64,000 nucleotides of DNA, from positions 2,666,001-2,730,000 of the forward strand of contig NZ_CP082787.1 in assembly GCF_021462285.1 (NCBI RefSeq), in the 5' to 3' direction. Shown piece by piece: positions 18,130 to 28,721 of the stretch (position 1 is its first letter; each line of letters starts with the position of its first letter). The position numbers and the translations under genes were made by a program. This DNA comes from Serratia entomophila (GTDB taxonomy: Bacteria > Pseudomonadota > Gammaproteobacteria > Enterobacterales > Enterobacteriaceae). The notes beneath the pieces were generated by a model. The model was not told where the DNA came from. It worked only from the letters and a program-made list of their open reading frames with translations, and did no database searches.

Positions 18130-18345
18130 CACGGGCTCCTGTGTCTTGTTCTGTGGGCGAATACAAACTCTGAATATCATAAGGCAAAAAACCGCCAGAA
18201 TTTTGACCACAATCAGTTCAACCTTCGCCCGAAACATCTTTAATAGCCAAAAGACCCGGCGATCCCGGGGTTGGGAATTTCAGTCTGCAACGCGAGCACG
18301 CCAGACATTATCATGGCTGGAGTGCTGCGAGATAAATCTTTCTGC

Positions 18346-18481
18346 CTGCGCAACGGCCAGGCAACATCCTGACCTGTATCGTGATTTAGTGGTTCGGGTC
18401 GCTGGATATTCCGCGTTCTTTACCGCATTATCCCCTGACGCACAGGATGATATTATTGCGCGGACAGAACATACTCTTTAA
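18346..18481 (+). pseudogene. C-terminal remnant of a glycyl-radical enzyme (PFL2/glycerol-dehydratase type)
   Basis: From 18362 the plus strand encodes [20 protein letters not shown] and then [19 protein letters not shown] before TAA at 18479-18481. This is the conserved C-terminus of glycyl-radical enzymes: RVAGYS contains the radical-bearing glycine and IIARTEH is typical of the PFL2/glycerol-dehydratase branch. Bases 18346-18360 encode LRNGQ in a different frame, as if a one-base insertion at 18361 broke the usual LRxxQQHP sequence. Upstream nothing else of the roughly 800-residue enzyme remains and no activase is present. It ends 48 bases before yciT. It is certainly not a working gene. 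Confidence 0.8.
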
Positions 18482-18529
18482 ACCATCACTTTTAGCAGCT
18501 GCCCCTTGGCGGCCGCACATCAGGCCGAT

Positions 18530-19276
18530 ATGAATTCAAGACAACAGACCATTTTGCAGTTGGTTAACGATCGCCGGCGGATCAGCGTCAACGAATTGGC
18601 GCGCGCGTCCGGCGTGTCAGAGGTGACCATTCGCCAGGATCTCAATCTGCTCGAAAAACGCAGCTATTTGAAACGGGTGCACGGCTCCGCCGTCGCACTG
18701 GAAAGCGACGACGTCGACGCGCGCATGATGTCCAACTTCACCCTCAAACAGCATCTGGCGCAATACGCCGCCGCGCAGGTCAACGACGGCGAAACCATTT
18801 TCATTGAAAGCGGCAGCGCCAACGCCCTGCTTGCGCGCTATATCGCCGAGCGCAAGCGCATTACGCTGATCACCGTCAGCCATTACATCGCCAACCTGCT
18901 GAAAGAAACCGACTGTGAGGTGATAGTGCTGGGCGGCATGTACCAGAAAAAAAGCGAGACCGTGGTCGGGCCGCTGACGCGCTTGTGCATCCAGCAGGTG
19001 CACTTCAACAAGGCGTTTATCGGCATCGACGGGTTTCACGCCGAGACCGGCTTCACCGGCCGCGACATGATGCGCGCCGACGTGGTCAGCGCAGTGTTGG
19101 CGAAAGGCGTGGAGAATATCGTGCTGACCGATTCCAGCAAGTTTGGCCAGATCCAGCCCAACCCGCTGGCGCAGCCGGGGCAGATCAGCCGGGTGATCAC
19201 CGACTCGCGCCTGGCGCTGGAATATCAGCACCAGCTCAAACGCCAGGGCGTTCAGTTGGATATGGTCAGCGAATAG
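18530..19276 (+). CDS. yciT: DeoR-family transcriptional regulator YciT
   Basis: The 248-residue protein starts [10 protein letters not shown] like E. coli YciT. A DeoR winged helix-turn-helix (about 3-58, [21 protein letters not shown]) is followed by the sugar-phosphate sensor domain (about 75-235), with [17 protein letters not shown] and [10 protein letters not shown]. YciT has been linked to osmotic stress gene control. An upstream in-frame start at 18506 is not conserved. It sits directly upstream of osmB, as in E. coli. The pdeR (gmr) gene that lies between rnb and yciT in E. coli is missing here, replaced by the 11-18 kb accessory block. Confidence 0.93.
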   Translation: MNSRQQTILQLVNDRRRISVNELARASGVSEVTIRQDLNLLEKRSYLKRVHGSAVALESDDVDARMMSNFTLKQHLAQYAAAQVNDGETIFIESGSANALLARYIAERKRITLITVSHYIANLLKETDCEVIVLGGMYQKKSETVVGPLTRLCIQQVHFNKAFIGIDGFHAETGFTGRDMMRADVVSAVLAKGVENIVLTDSSKFGQIQPNPLAQPGQISRVITDSRLALEYQHQLKRQGVQLDMVSE

Positions 19277-19289
19277 CGTTCAGCGCGGC

Positions 19290-19310
19290 AACCGGGAGCG
19301 CCGGGTTTTT
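19290..19310 (+). terminator. probable yciT terminator
   Basis: AACCGG / CCGGGTT forms an imperfect stem around GAGCG and is followed by TTTT, 13 bases after the stop codon. Confidence 0.55.
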
Positions 19311-19466
19311 AGGACTATTTACCTGTTTATCCTTACAGAGCGACTTATACTGAATTTCGACCGATTTCGCGGTCGTAGCTTTTGATTATTTGGCCTTTAA
19401 CAAAAAATGCCATTTTTTATATCGGCACTGTATGGGAACCAACAGCAGGTCTTTTTATGGTTAACG

Positions 19467-19480
19467 CCTATACTTATAGG
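19467..19480 (+). promoter_or_regulatory. sigma-S-like -10 region of osmB
   Basis: CCTATACTTATAGG contains CTATACTT, the RpoS-preferred -10 element, about 37-49 bases before the osmB start. It is also a perfect inverted repeat (CCTATA-CT-TATAGG). RpoS control of osmB is known in E. coli. Confidence 0.55.
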
Positions 19481-19516
19481 GCACTTCCATATAGCCAATG
19501 CTAAGGAGAAGTCATC

Positions 19517-19735
19517 ATGATGATTATCAATAAACGTTTCGCCACCGCCGCTCTGGCCCTGACTCTGGCGTTTTCACTCAGCGCATGTTCCAACATGTCC
19601 AAACGCGACCGCAACACCGCCATCGGCGCCGGTGCGGGGGCTGTGGGCGGGGCTGTGCTGACTGATGGCAGCGCTCTGGGTACGCTGGGCGGCGCCGCCG
19701 TCGGGGGCATCATTGGTCATCAGGTAGGTAAATAA
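19517..19735 (+). CDS. osmB: osmotically inducible lipoprotein OsmB
   Basis: The 72-residue outer-membrane lipoprotein has a signal peptide ending in the lipobox LSAC (Cys24). A Lys/Arg-rich SKRDRNTAIG stretch and a glycine-zipper segment (GAGAGAVGGAVLTDGSALG ... GGAAVGGIIGHQVGK) follow. Length and sequence match E. coli OsmB, a small lipoprotein induced by osmotic stress and stationary phase. An AAGGAG site precedes the first ATG. A sigma-S-like promoter element lies upstream. It is monocistronic. Confidence 0.95.
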   Translation: MMIINKRFATAALALTLAFSLSACSNMSKRDRNTAIGAGAGAVGGAVLTDGSALGTLGGAAVGGIIGHQVGK

Positions 19736-19893
19736 CCTAGCCGACTAATTGTCAGATACCTCTGCCGGCAGGCTAGCAAAAGCGCTCGCGCTTTGACGCA
19801 TTAAGCAAAATAAAGATTATTTCAGGTCTGTTTTTTTATTGAGTCTAATGGCTTTCGCCATTACGGGTTTCAGCCCGGCAGCACTTCCCTTAA

Positions 19894-19924
19894 GCCATGC
19901 CGTTGCATTGCGCCGCGGCATGGC
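19894..19924 (-). terminator. stem-loop after the pyrF-yciH unit
   Basis: A perfect 9-bp stem GCCATGCCG / CGGCATGGC with a 13-base loop starts 9 bases after the yciH stop on the minus strand. No T-run follows, so the terminator function is uncertain. A smaller hairpin (TAATGGC-TTTC-GCCATTA, 19846-19863) lies further on. Confidence 0.45.
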
Positions 19925-19932
19925 GATCCGCC

Positions 19933-20259
19933 TTAACCGCCCGCCAGTTTGACCTTCATGCCCTTGGCTTCCAGCAGCTGCTTGAGCAGGTCGCGCTTGT
20001 CGCCCTGGATCTCAATCACGCCATCCTTGACCGAACCGCCGCAACCGCATTTCTTTTTCAGCTCGGCGGCCAGTTTGTCGAGCCCCGCATCGTCCAACTC
20101 AACGCCGGCGATCAGGCAAACCCCCTTCCCCTTGCGCCCGCTGGTCTGGCGCTGGATACGCACAATGCCGTCGCCCTTGGGGCGCTGCGGTTTAGCCTCT
20201 TCCTGTTTGATACGCCCGCTGTCGGTGGAATACACCAGGCGGCTGTTGTCATCGTTCAT
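19933..20259 (-). CDS. yciH: stress response translation initiation factor YciH (eIF1/SUI1 family)
   Basis: The 108-residue protein has the eIF1/SUI1 fold. A disordered basic N-terminus (1-30) is followed by GDGIVRIQRQTSGRKGKGVC and the conserved KKKCGCGGSVKDGVIEIQGD block, ending KGMKVKLAGG as in E. coli. It can influence start-codon selection during translation initiation and is linked to stress responses. ATG 20259 is chosen because it matches the E. coli N-terminus (M-x-D-x-N-S-R-L-V-Y-S-T); the frame continues further upstream into pyrF. It begins 10 bases after the pyrF stop and is co-transcribed with it. Confidence 0.95.
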   Translation of the reverse strand: MNDDNSRLVYSTDSGRIKQEEAKPQRPKGDGIVRIQRQTSGRKGKGVCLIAGVELDDAGLDKLAAELKKKCGCGGSVKDGVIEIQGDKRDLLKQLLEAKGMKVKLAGG

Positions 20260-20269
20260 CAACTTGTCC

Positions 20270-20998
20270 TCAGGCCAGAGACGCGCGGATAGCGCGCAGG
20301 GCCGCGGCCGGATCGGCGGATTGGGTGATCGGACGCCCAATCACCATATAGTCTACGCCGGCGGACTGCGCCTGCACCGGCGTCATGATACGGCGCTGAT
20401 CGCCGGCGGCGCTGCCTTCCGGACGGATGCCCGGCGTGACCAGCTGGAAAGCCTGGCCGCAGGCCGCCTTCAGCCTCTGCGCCTCATGCGCGGAACACAC
20501 CACGCCGTCTAGCCCGCAGCCGTGCGCCAGCCGCGCCAGGCGCTCGGCATGCTCCGCCGGGCTGACGTCGATGCCGATACCGCGCAGGTCTTCCGCTTCC
20601 ATGCTGGTGAGCACGGTGACGGCGATCAGCAACGGTGCATCGGCGCCATAGGGTAACAGCGCTTCTTTGGCGGCGGTCATCATGCGCGCGCCGCCGCTGG
20701 CGTGCACGTTGACCATCCATACGCCAAGCTCGGCGGCCGCCGCTACCGCATGCGCGGTGGTATTGGGAATATCGTGGAATTTCAGATCGAGGAATACGTC
20801 AAAACCGCGCGAGTGCAGATCGCGCACCAGCTGCGGCCCAAACAGGGTGAACATTTCTTTGCCCACTTTTAACCGGCAGTCCTGCGGATCAATACGGTCG
20901 GCGAACGCCAGCGCGGCGTCCCGATCGGCGTAATCCAGCGCAACGACGATTGGAGATGATCTTAAGTCATTGTTATTAGCGTTATTTTCAGACTTCAT
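20270..20998 (-). CDS. pyrF: orotidine 5'-phosphate decarboxylase
   Basis: The 242-residue TIM-barrel enzyme converts OMP to UMP, the last step of de novo pyrimidine synthesis. The catalytic motif [10 protein letters not shown] (about 62-71) with its Lys-Asp pair is present, along with the substrate loop [10 protein letters not shown] and [15 protein letters not shown] 20998 has a GAAGG site about 9 bases upstream; an alternative ATG at 21025 lacks one. The segment before residue 15 is Asn/Ser-rich and not conserved. pyrF leads the pyrF-yciH pair. In E. coli lapAB lies immediately upstream; here a BhsA-like gene and an RHH gene intervene. Confidence 0.96.
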   Translation of the reverse strand: MKSENNANNNDLRSSPIVVALDYADRDAALAFADRIDPQDCRLKVGKEMFTLFGPQLVRDLHSRGFDVFLDLKFHDIPNTTAHAVAAAAELGVWMVNVHASGGARMMTAAKEALLPYGADAPLLIAVTVLTSMEAEDLRGIGIDVSPAEHAERLARLAHGCGLDGVVCSAHEAQRLKAACGQAFQLVTPGIRPEGSAAGDQRRIMTPVQAQSAGVDYMVIGRPITQSADPAAALRAIRASLA

Positions 20999-21327
20999 TT
21001 CTTCTACCTTCTGTAAAATGGACATAATCAGGAATTAACCCGCCAAACTGACCGCCGCATTCTACATGCCGGCCGGCAGAAATCCCAGCCGCAGCGCGCC
21101 CTGCGGTTAAGTAATGTTATGCCCGCCGTTCGTCATCGAACGTCAGGAAAGGCGCCATCGTAATAACCCAGCCAGCGTAAAGCACCGTAAAGAAGCGTAA
21201 ATAGTCAATCAGATATTTTGAATGATATTATCAGCATTATCAGATTTTAAAGCCTCACAGATGGTTTATTATTCATCACATCGGAAGCGAACGGCTTCCT
21301 TCCTAAATAAACTGACTGGAGTCACCC
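20999..21327. other. pyrF / bhsA-like divergent intergenic region
   Basis: About 330 bases hold the divergent promoters of pyrF and the DUF1471 gene. Three GTAAA-type elements recur at about 21177-21202 (CGTAAAG, CGTAAAG, CGTAAAT), and a GGAAGC-GAACG-GCTTCC stem-loop (about 21285-21301) lies in the 5' leader of the bhsA-like gene. No regulator can be assigned. Confidence 0.5.
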
Positions 21328-21588
21328 ATGAAAAGCATCAAATATTTTGCAGCAGCTGCCGCTATCACCCTGACGTCTTTCGCGACCTTTGCCGCTGAGC
21401 CTGTCAGCCCACAACAAGCCGGCGGCCTGACCGAGATCGGCGTCGTTTCTGCCGGCCACGCCACCACGCTGAGCGGCCTGGAAGCCAAGCTGGCCGCGAA
21501 GGCCGACGCTCAAGGCGCCAGCGGTTACCGCATTATTTCCGCCGGCGGCAAAAACCTGCTGAGCGGCAACGCGGTTATCTACAAATAA
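21328..21588 (+). CDS. YdgH/BhsA/McbA-like (DUF1471) periplasmic protein
   Basis: The 86-residue protein has a signal peptide (MKSIKYFAAAAAITLTSFATFA, cut near residue 22) and a mature DUF1471 domain of about 60 residues. The domain contains GVVSAGHATTLSGLEAKLAAKADAQGASGYRIISAG and ends in GNAVIYK, the pattern of the BhsA/McbA/YhcN family. Enterobacteria carry many paralogues, induced by peroxide, acid, metals or during biofilm growth. A TGGAG ribosome site precedes the ATG. It is monocistronic; a GC-rich hairpin follows. Which paralogue it is cannot be told from length alone. Confidence 0.9.
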   Translation: MKSIKYFAAAAAITLTSFATFAAEPVSPQQAGGLTEIGVVSAGHATTLSGLEAKLAAKADAQGASGYRIISAGGKNLLSGNAVIYK

Positions 21589-21601
21589 CCCCCCGGTATA
21601 T

Positions 21602-21623
21602 AGGGCTCGGCAAGCCGGGCCCT
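21602..21623 (+). terminator. stem-loop after the bhsA-like gene
   Basis: AGGGCTCGG / CCGGGCCCT pair with one G-U and a CAAG loop, 13 bases after the stop codon. No T-run is present. Confidence 0.5.
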
Positions 21624-21760
21624 ACCGCAATTCCCGCCTCGCATCGCTCAATTTTTCGCTCACTTTATTGTTACAAAAATATTAAATTTTTATTACACCC
21701 TAGACACCTTAACGCCGGTGGCTTAGCTTGAAGGCATCTTCCCGCAGAAAGGCTTTCAAA

Positions 21761-22057
21761 ATGAGCGAGATATCTACACTAACTATCAAAATCCCTCTGG
21801 AACTCAAAGAAAAAATCCGTGCCGTTGCCGCCGATAACCAACTCTCTCTGAGTGCGGAAGTTTGCCAACGTCTGGAAGAGAGCTTTGCAGCGCCGGCCAA
21901 GGCAGAGAAAGCCGCTAAAAAACCGGCAGAACTGCACCACGAAGAGATCGATAATCAGGGTATCGAAGAAGAGATTGAGCAGCCGCTGAGCCAGAAAGAA
22001 CTGAAGAAGCTGCGCCAGCTGCTGAAAACCGGCGCCAAAACCGGCAAGAAAAAGTAA
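21761..22057 (+). CDS. ribbon-helix-helix (Arc/MetJ-like) DNA-binding protein
   Basis: The 98-residue protein starts at ATG 21761 with AAAGG 8 bases upstream; an upstream TTG at 21728 is less likely. The N-terminal RHH fold spans about residues 4-45: the strand STLTIKIPLELK, then helices KEKIRAVAADNQLSLSAEVCQRLEES. A Lys/Ala-rich then acidic linker (about 48-75) and a basic C-terminal tail (KELKKLRQLLKTGAKTGKKK) follow. Such proteins are often antitoxins or plasmid regulators, but no toxin gene is adjacent. It lies between pyrF and lapB, where E. coli has no gene. The role is unknown. Confidence 0.8.
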   Translation: MSEISTLTIKIPLELKEKIRAVAADNQLSLSAEVCQRLEESFAAPAKAEKAAKKPAELHHEEIDNQGIEEEIEQPLSQKELKKLRQLLKTGAKTGKKK

Positions 22058-22070
22058 TAGGGAAACATAA

Positions 22071-22098
22071 AAAAACGGGGCGAAATCGCCCCGTTTTT
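22071..22098. terminator. bidirectional terminator between the RHH gene and lapB
   Basis: A 13-bp stem AAAAACGGGGCGA / TCGCCCCGTTTTT with a two-base apex is flanked by A- and T-runs and lies between converging genes. Confidence 0.93.
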
Positions 22099-22106
22099 AT
22101 TGACGG

Positions 22107-23279
22107 CTATTGCCCGTCCAGACCCCGTATCGGTTTAACCGACGCCCAGGCCCGGCACGACGGGCAGTGCCAATACAACGAGTGGGCGGTAAAACCGCAC
22201 TTGTGGCAGCGATAACGCGGCTTGGTGCGGATTTGCTCGCCCACCATGTCGCGCAATAGCAGCAAACTCTCCTTAGCCCGCCCGTCTTCGGCGTCCGCCA
22301 GGTGATAGTCCATCAACCGGTAAAATACGCGCATGGTCGGATGGCGCTGCAGCTGGCGATTGATATATACCTGCACCACATCGCGCCCTTCATGCTGCTC
22401 GATAATCTCCGCCAGCATCAGCTCGGCGGTCGCACCGGTATTTTCTTCCACGCAGCGCTTGAGGAAGTCGGCCCAATCCTGTTGCTGATCCGGTAAATGC
22501 TGGTAGCACTCGTGCAGCATCGGCAAGGTCTCGCTGACCAGTTCCTTGTCCTGGTTCAGCACCCGCTGCAGCGATTCAATCGCTTTGGCGTAGTCGCCCT
22601 GCGCCATATGTATGCGGCCAAACATGATGGAAACGCGGGCGCACTGCTTATCCGCGGAGGCGGCGCGCTTCAGCAGGCCCATCGCCTTGTCGAGATCGTC
22701 GCTGCCCATCGCCTGCAGCGCCAGCTCGCAGTAAAAGTGGGCAATTTCGATGCGCTGTTTGTCTTTGCCCAGCTTGACCAGTTTTTCCGCCACGTCGATG
22801 GCTTGCAGCCAATCGCTGGTGGCCTGGTGAATAACCAACAGTTGCTGCAAGGCCGAGATGCGGAAATCTTCTTCGTCGACCAACTGGCTGAACATATCCT
22901 CCGCGCGATCGTACATACCGGCGGCCATATAGTCGCGCCCCAGCTGTTGCACCGCCAGCAGGCGTTGTTCGAAGGTAAGAGAGGAGCTTTCCATCAGCGC
23001 CTGATGGATGCGAATGGCGCGGTCGACTTCGCCGCGCGAACGGAACAGGTTACCCAACGTCAGGTGAGCCTCGACGGTATTGCTGTCCTCTTTCAACATG
23101 TCGAGGAACAGATCGACCGCTTTGTCCTGTTGGTTGGAAAGCAGGAAGTTCACCCCGGCCACGTACTCGCGCGACAGACGGTTGGCTTCCTGCTGTTTAT
23201 CCTGCTGAGCACTTCTGCGCCCCATGTACCAACCGTACGCGGCAGCCACGGGCAGCAACAGAAACAGCAGTTCTAACAT
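22107..23279 (-). CDS. lapB: lipopolysaccharide assembly protein B
   Basis: The 390-residue inner-membrane protein coordinates LPS synthesis by promoting FtsH proteolysis of LpxC. One N-terminal transmembrane helix (LELLFLLLPVAAAYGWYMG) anchors a cytoplasmic array of TPR repeats (about 35-330). A C-terminal rubredoxin-like zinc domain follows with RCHKCGFTAHSLYWHCPSC, which holds the four metal-binding cysteines. Length and sequence match E. coli LapB (YciM). It is the second gene of lapAB, starting 6 bases after the lapA stop. The gene is normally essential or nearly so. Confidence 0.97.
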   Translation of the reverse strand: MLELLFLLLPVAAAYGWYMGRRSAQQDKQQEANRLSREYVAGVNFLLSNQQDKAVDLFLDMLKEDSNTVEAHLTLGNLFRSRGEVDRAIRIHQALMESSSLTFEQRLLAVQQLGRDYMAAGMYDRAEDMFSQLVDEEDFRISALQQLLVIHQATSDWLQAIDVAEKLVKLGKDKQRIEIAHFYCELALQAMGSDDLDKAMGLLKRAASADKQCARVSIMFGRIHMAQGDYAKAIESLQRVLNQDKELVSETLPMLHECYQHLPDQQQDWADFLKRCVEENTGATAELMLAEIIEQHEGRDVVQVYINRQLQRHPTMRVFYRLMDYHLADAEDGRAKESLLLLRDMVGEQIRTKPRYRCHKCGFTAHSLYWHCPSCRAWASVKPIRGLDGQ

Positions 23280-23285
23280 AGAGGA

Positions 23286-23588
23286 TTATTCCTTGCTGAC
23301 AACGGGCTGAGCCGCCGGCTCAGCAGGCTGTTCAAGCTGCAGCTCCAGCCTTTTGATCTTGCGCTCGGCGCGCCCCAGCGCAATGCGGGTACGCAGGTAA
23401 AACAGCCCGCAAATGACCCAGCCCAGCACAAAACCGACGCCAAACAGCGCGGCCAGCAGGGTCGAAACGCGATAGTCGCCCTGCGCAAGTAAGTAGTTAA
23501 AACTCACTACCTGATCGTTATGGGCGCCTAACGTGACAGAAATCACGAAGATCACCAGAACCAACAAAAAAATCAGCAAATATTTCAC
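23286..23588 (-). CDS. lapA: lipopolysaccharide assembly protein A
   Basis: The 100-residue inner-membrane protein works with LapB in LPS assembly. Two transmembrane helices (about 2-20 and 42-65) flank a conserved loop AHNDQVVSFNYLLAQGDYR. A C-terminal cytoplasmic coiled-coil-like stretch (RAERKIKRLELQLEQ) follows. It starts with GTG at 23588, preceded by a GGGA site, and is otherwise collinear with E. coli LapA (YciS). In E. coli the lapAB unit has a heat-shock promoter; I cannot pick one out with confidence here. Confidence 0.95.
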   Translation of the reverse strand: MKYLLIFLLVLVIFVISVTLGAHNDQVVSFNYLLAQGDYRVSTLLAALFGVGFVLGWVICGLFYLRTRIALGRAERKIKRLELQLEQPAEPAAQPVVSKE

Positions 23589-23892
23589 ATTCTTTCCCGC
23601 GATGCCGAGTTAATCGGATGAATTATGCCCATGCGTGGCGTCCCTAACCATTAAGTTAGCATTTCCCATTGCGGCAGGGAAACCCTGCCGCACGATAAAA
23701 CCACATATCTGCTGGCATATTCGGCAGTAAACGGCGCTGCCGGGCAAATTAATGAGAAAGCTTCTCAAAATAACGGATTTATAAAGATATGGGGGCGACG
23801 GCGGGAATTGCAATGCGGCTAAATGTAAGCGTTTAATGCGGCCCGTAGCCGGGCCGACGCATTAAGTGACACAGTCACTAAGTAACGGTTTT
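23589..23892. other. lapA-pgpB intergenic region with paired hairpins
   Basis: About 300 bases contain the lapA promoter region and, close to the pgpB stop, two inverted repeats. One is a long imperfect stem at about 23834-23864 (TAATGCG...CGCATTA enclosing GCCCG/CGGGC). The other is the perfect AGTGAC-ACA-GTCACT at 23864-23878. They probably act as the pgpB transcript end; no poly-T tract is seen. Confidence 0.5.
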
Positions 23893-24651
23893 TTACGGTT
23901 TGCGCTGCGCAATTTCCTGCTGTTCCTGCGGCGGTGGCGTCAGCGGCCCGAACCAACGCTGGGCCAGCCAGCAGGCCAGCGTCACCAGCAGCCAGCTGAT
24001 AAGCGTTGCCATCACCAAATCGCGCGGCCAATGCATGCCCAGCGCCAGACGGCTGCCCATCACGCCGGTTGCCCACAGCATCAGCACAGCCACGGTTTTG
24101 TAATGGCGGCGCGGCCACAACAGCCCCACGCCAAGCAGTGCCCAGGTGGCGGCAAACAGGGTATGCCCCGACGGGAAAGCGAAGCCGGTTTCAAATTGCC
24201 AATGCTGGCGCAGCCAGCCCGGCACCAGGCTTTGCCCCTGCAGCTGCTCGCCCACCAGGGCGCTGCGCGCTTTGCGCGGCAGCGAGTAGAAGTACTTTTC
24301 TTCAACGCCATGATTCTGCTCGAGCCAGACCACAAATGGCCGCGGCTCCTGCACCCGATCTTTGATCAAGGATTTGACGCCCTGGCCAATCAATACCGCG
24401 GCGGCCAGCAAAATCGCCAGGCCAATGGCCGCTTTGAGACGAAAGCGCAGGCACCACAGAAACCAGGCGCAAAGGATGACGCTGGTGAGAAGCCCCCACG
24501 GCGAGGTGACGGTTTCGGTGATCCAAAACAGGCCCTTCAGCAACGCTTCATCGCCGCCCGGCTGCCATTGCCAGCCGCAGATCCAAATCGCCAACGGCAT
24601 CAACAGCAGCAACAGCGCGCCGCCCGCCGTGCGTTTTGCTATTTCGTACAT
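23893..24651 (-). CDS. pgpB: phosphatidylglycerophosphatase B / undecaprenyl-diphosphate phosphatase
   Basis: The 252-residue PAP2-family membrane phosphatase dephosphorylates PGP, undecaprenyl-PP and other lipid phosphates on the periplasmic face. Six membrane segments are visible. The three PAP2 motifs are KDRVQEPRPF (about 95-104), PSGH (about 160-163) and SRLALGMHWPRD (about 199-210), with the catalytic His residues in the second and third. An AAGGAG site precedes the ATG. It is divergent from ribA, as in E. coli. Confidence 0.95.
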   Translation of the reverse strand: MYEIAKRTAGGALLLLLMPLAIWICGWQWQPGGDEALLKGLFWITETVTSPWGLLTSVILCAWFLWCLRFRLKAAIGLAILLAAAVLIGQGVKSLIKDRVQEPRPFVVWLEQNHGVEEKYFYSLPRKARSALVGEQLQGQSLVPGWLRQHWQFETGFAFPSGHTLFAATWALLGVGLLWPRRHYKTVAVLMLWATGVMGSRLALGMHWPRDLVMATLISWLLVTLACWLAQRWFGPLTPPPQEQQEIAQRKP

Positions 24652-24930
24652 TCCCTACTCCTTCTGAACGATCCAACGGGCAGTGTAACAATGTTGCAAT
24701 ATCGATAACACGCCAAAAATTAAACAGATAAGCAACCTATCGCAATAATAGGCGGCGTTGAAACGCCATCTGCTGATTTGCTGAGCACCGCCAGGCAAGA
24801 AGTTGTGGCAAAATAGCCGATAATTAACGAAATAGAGATCGGCGTAGCACGTTTTAGTACTGGTCAGTTGGTTGAACCGGACGTAGGATGCGCAACAATG
24901 ATTGAATCGGATGTGTTTGTGGAGAGTGAC

Positions 24931-25524
24931 ATGCAGCTTAAACGGGTGGCAGAAGCCAAACTGCCGACACCATGGGGCGACTTCCTGATGGTGGGATTCG
25001 AAGAACTGGCAACCGGGCATGATCACCTGGCGCTGGTTTTTGGTGATATTTCTGGCGAAACGCCGGTGCTCTCGCGCGTGCACTCTGAGTGTCTGACCGG
25101 CGATGCGTTATTCAGCCTGCGCTGCGACTGCGGTTTCCAGCTGGAAGCCGCGCTGGAGCACATTGCCGAAGAAGGCCGCGGCATCCTGCTTTATCATCGT
25201 CAGGAAGGCCGCAACATCGGCCTGTTGAACAAGATCCGCGCCTATGCCCTGCAGGACAAAGGCGCCGATACCGTGGAAGCCAACCACCAGCTCGGCTTCG
25301 CCGCCGACGAACGCGACTTCACCCTGTGCGCCGACATGTTCAAACTGCTGGGGGTGGATGCGGTGCGCTTGCTGACCAACAACCCGAAAAAGGTTGAGAT
25401 CCTGACCGAGGCCGGTATCAACATCACCGAGCGCGTGCCGTTGATTGTGGGGCGCAACCCGAAGAACGAACGCTATCTGGCCACCAAGGCCGCCAAGATG
25501 GGCCACCTGCTGGACCAGAAATAA
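24931..25524 (+). CDS. ribA: GTP cyclohydrolase II
   Basis: The 197-residue zinc enzyme opens GTP to 2,5-diamino-6-ribosylamino-4-pyrimidinone phosphate, the first step of riboflavin synthesis. Zinc ligands Cys54, Cys65 and Cys67 lie in [20 protein letters not shown]. The GTP-binding and catalytic blocks [22 protein letters not shown] and [13 protein letters not shown] are intact. ATG 24931 with GGAGAG upstream gives the E. coli N-terminus [20 protein letters not shown]; a frame upstream to 24868 is unconserved. In E. coli ribA is SoxS-inducible; a GCAC-N7-CAAG sequence at 24785-24799 weakly resembles a sox box, and I do not rely on it. Confidence 0.97.
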   Translation: MQLKRVAEAKLPTPWGDFLMVGFEELATGHDHLALVFGDISGETPVLSRVHSECLTGDALFSLRCDCGFQLEAALEHIAEEGRGILLYHRQEGRNIGLLNKIRAYALQDKGADTVEANHQLGFAADERDFTLCADMFKLLGVDAVRLLTNNPKKVEILTEAGINITERVPLIVGRNPKNERYLATKAAKMGHLLDQK

Positions 25525-25546
25525 CGCCGCAGCGGCGGAAACAATC

Positions 25547-25570
25547 AGGGCGCCTTACGGCGCCCTTTTT
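25547..25570. terminator. bidirectional terminator between ribA and acnA
   Basis: The stem AGGGCGCC / GGCGCCCT with a TTAC loop and T-run lies 22 bases after the ribA stop and just before the end of converging acnA. Confidence 0.92.
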
Positions 25571-25575
25571 ATTGG

Positions 25576-28248
<2,673 letters not shown>

Positions 28249-28478
28249 AGCTCCTCCATTTCTTATTATGACTAAAACAGGGTAATCACTGAGGTCTTGT
28301 TTAAAGATACCACAAAGAGACATTAACGTTTTGATAACAACACGTTTTGATCAGAACGATAGGTGGAAACAATCAGGGACGGGAAGTTGCTGTCTGGCCA
28401 AGGGGTTAGGTTCAATGCGGGCCAGGCACAAAAAAAGCGGAAAGGATTGCCCCGTCCGCCGTTATCAAGCCGCTCGCT

Positions 28479-28721
28479 TTAGCTGCGCACCAGAGAACGC
28501 AGTATCCGCCTGATTAGGATCGTCAAAATAATGGCGATAGCTGCAGACACTCCCAGTTTAATGAGGATGACGGCGGTATCGTAGCTGTTCATTGCCATTT
28601 CACCGTCGCCGCTGATTTCTATGTTATTGGTTACGAAACTGTTGAAAACGCCATCAGGGAGGAAAAACAACAGGATAAGAGTTAACAATAAAAACAAGAC
28701 AATCCAGAGGCTCTTTTTCAT
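28479..28721 (-). CDS. small two-helix membrane protein, possible immunity partner of the adjacent toxin remnant
   Basis: The 80-residue protein has two hydrophobic segments (about 4-23 and 52-74). Between them is a polar loop with GVFNSFVTNNIEISGDGEM that would face the periplasm, and the C-terminus is basic (RRILRSLVRS). Its ATG overlaps the stop of the upstream L,D-transpeptidase-like gene (ATGA), so the two are translationally coupled. Small membrane or periplasmic proteins encoded right after Tlde1-type toxins are their immunity factors, and a periplasm-facing loop would suit that role. I find no sequence motif that proves it. AT content is higher than in the flanking acnA and cysB. Confidence 0.65.
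   Translation of the reverse strand: MKKSLWIVLFLLLTLILLFFLPDGVFNSFVTNNIEISGDGEMAMNSYDTAVILIKLGVSAAIAIILTILIRRILRSLVRS

Noticed and set aside
18146..18361. The N-terminal part of the open frame that contains the glycyl-radical tail
   Set aside because: Its upstream codons overlap the fsaA leader and do not resemble the enzyme; only the final 40 codons are a real remnant.
24785..24799. A GCAC-N7-CAAG sequence upstream of ribA resembling a sox box
   Set aside because: Only a partial match; the leading conserved A is absent, so I do not list it as a SoxS site.
28327..28351. Direct repeat CGTTTTGAT, spaced by 16 bases, upstream of acnA
   Set aside because: Could be an activator site, but two 9-base AT-rich copies are weak evidence and match no regulator I can name.
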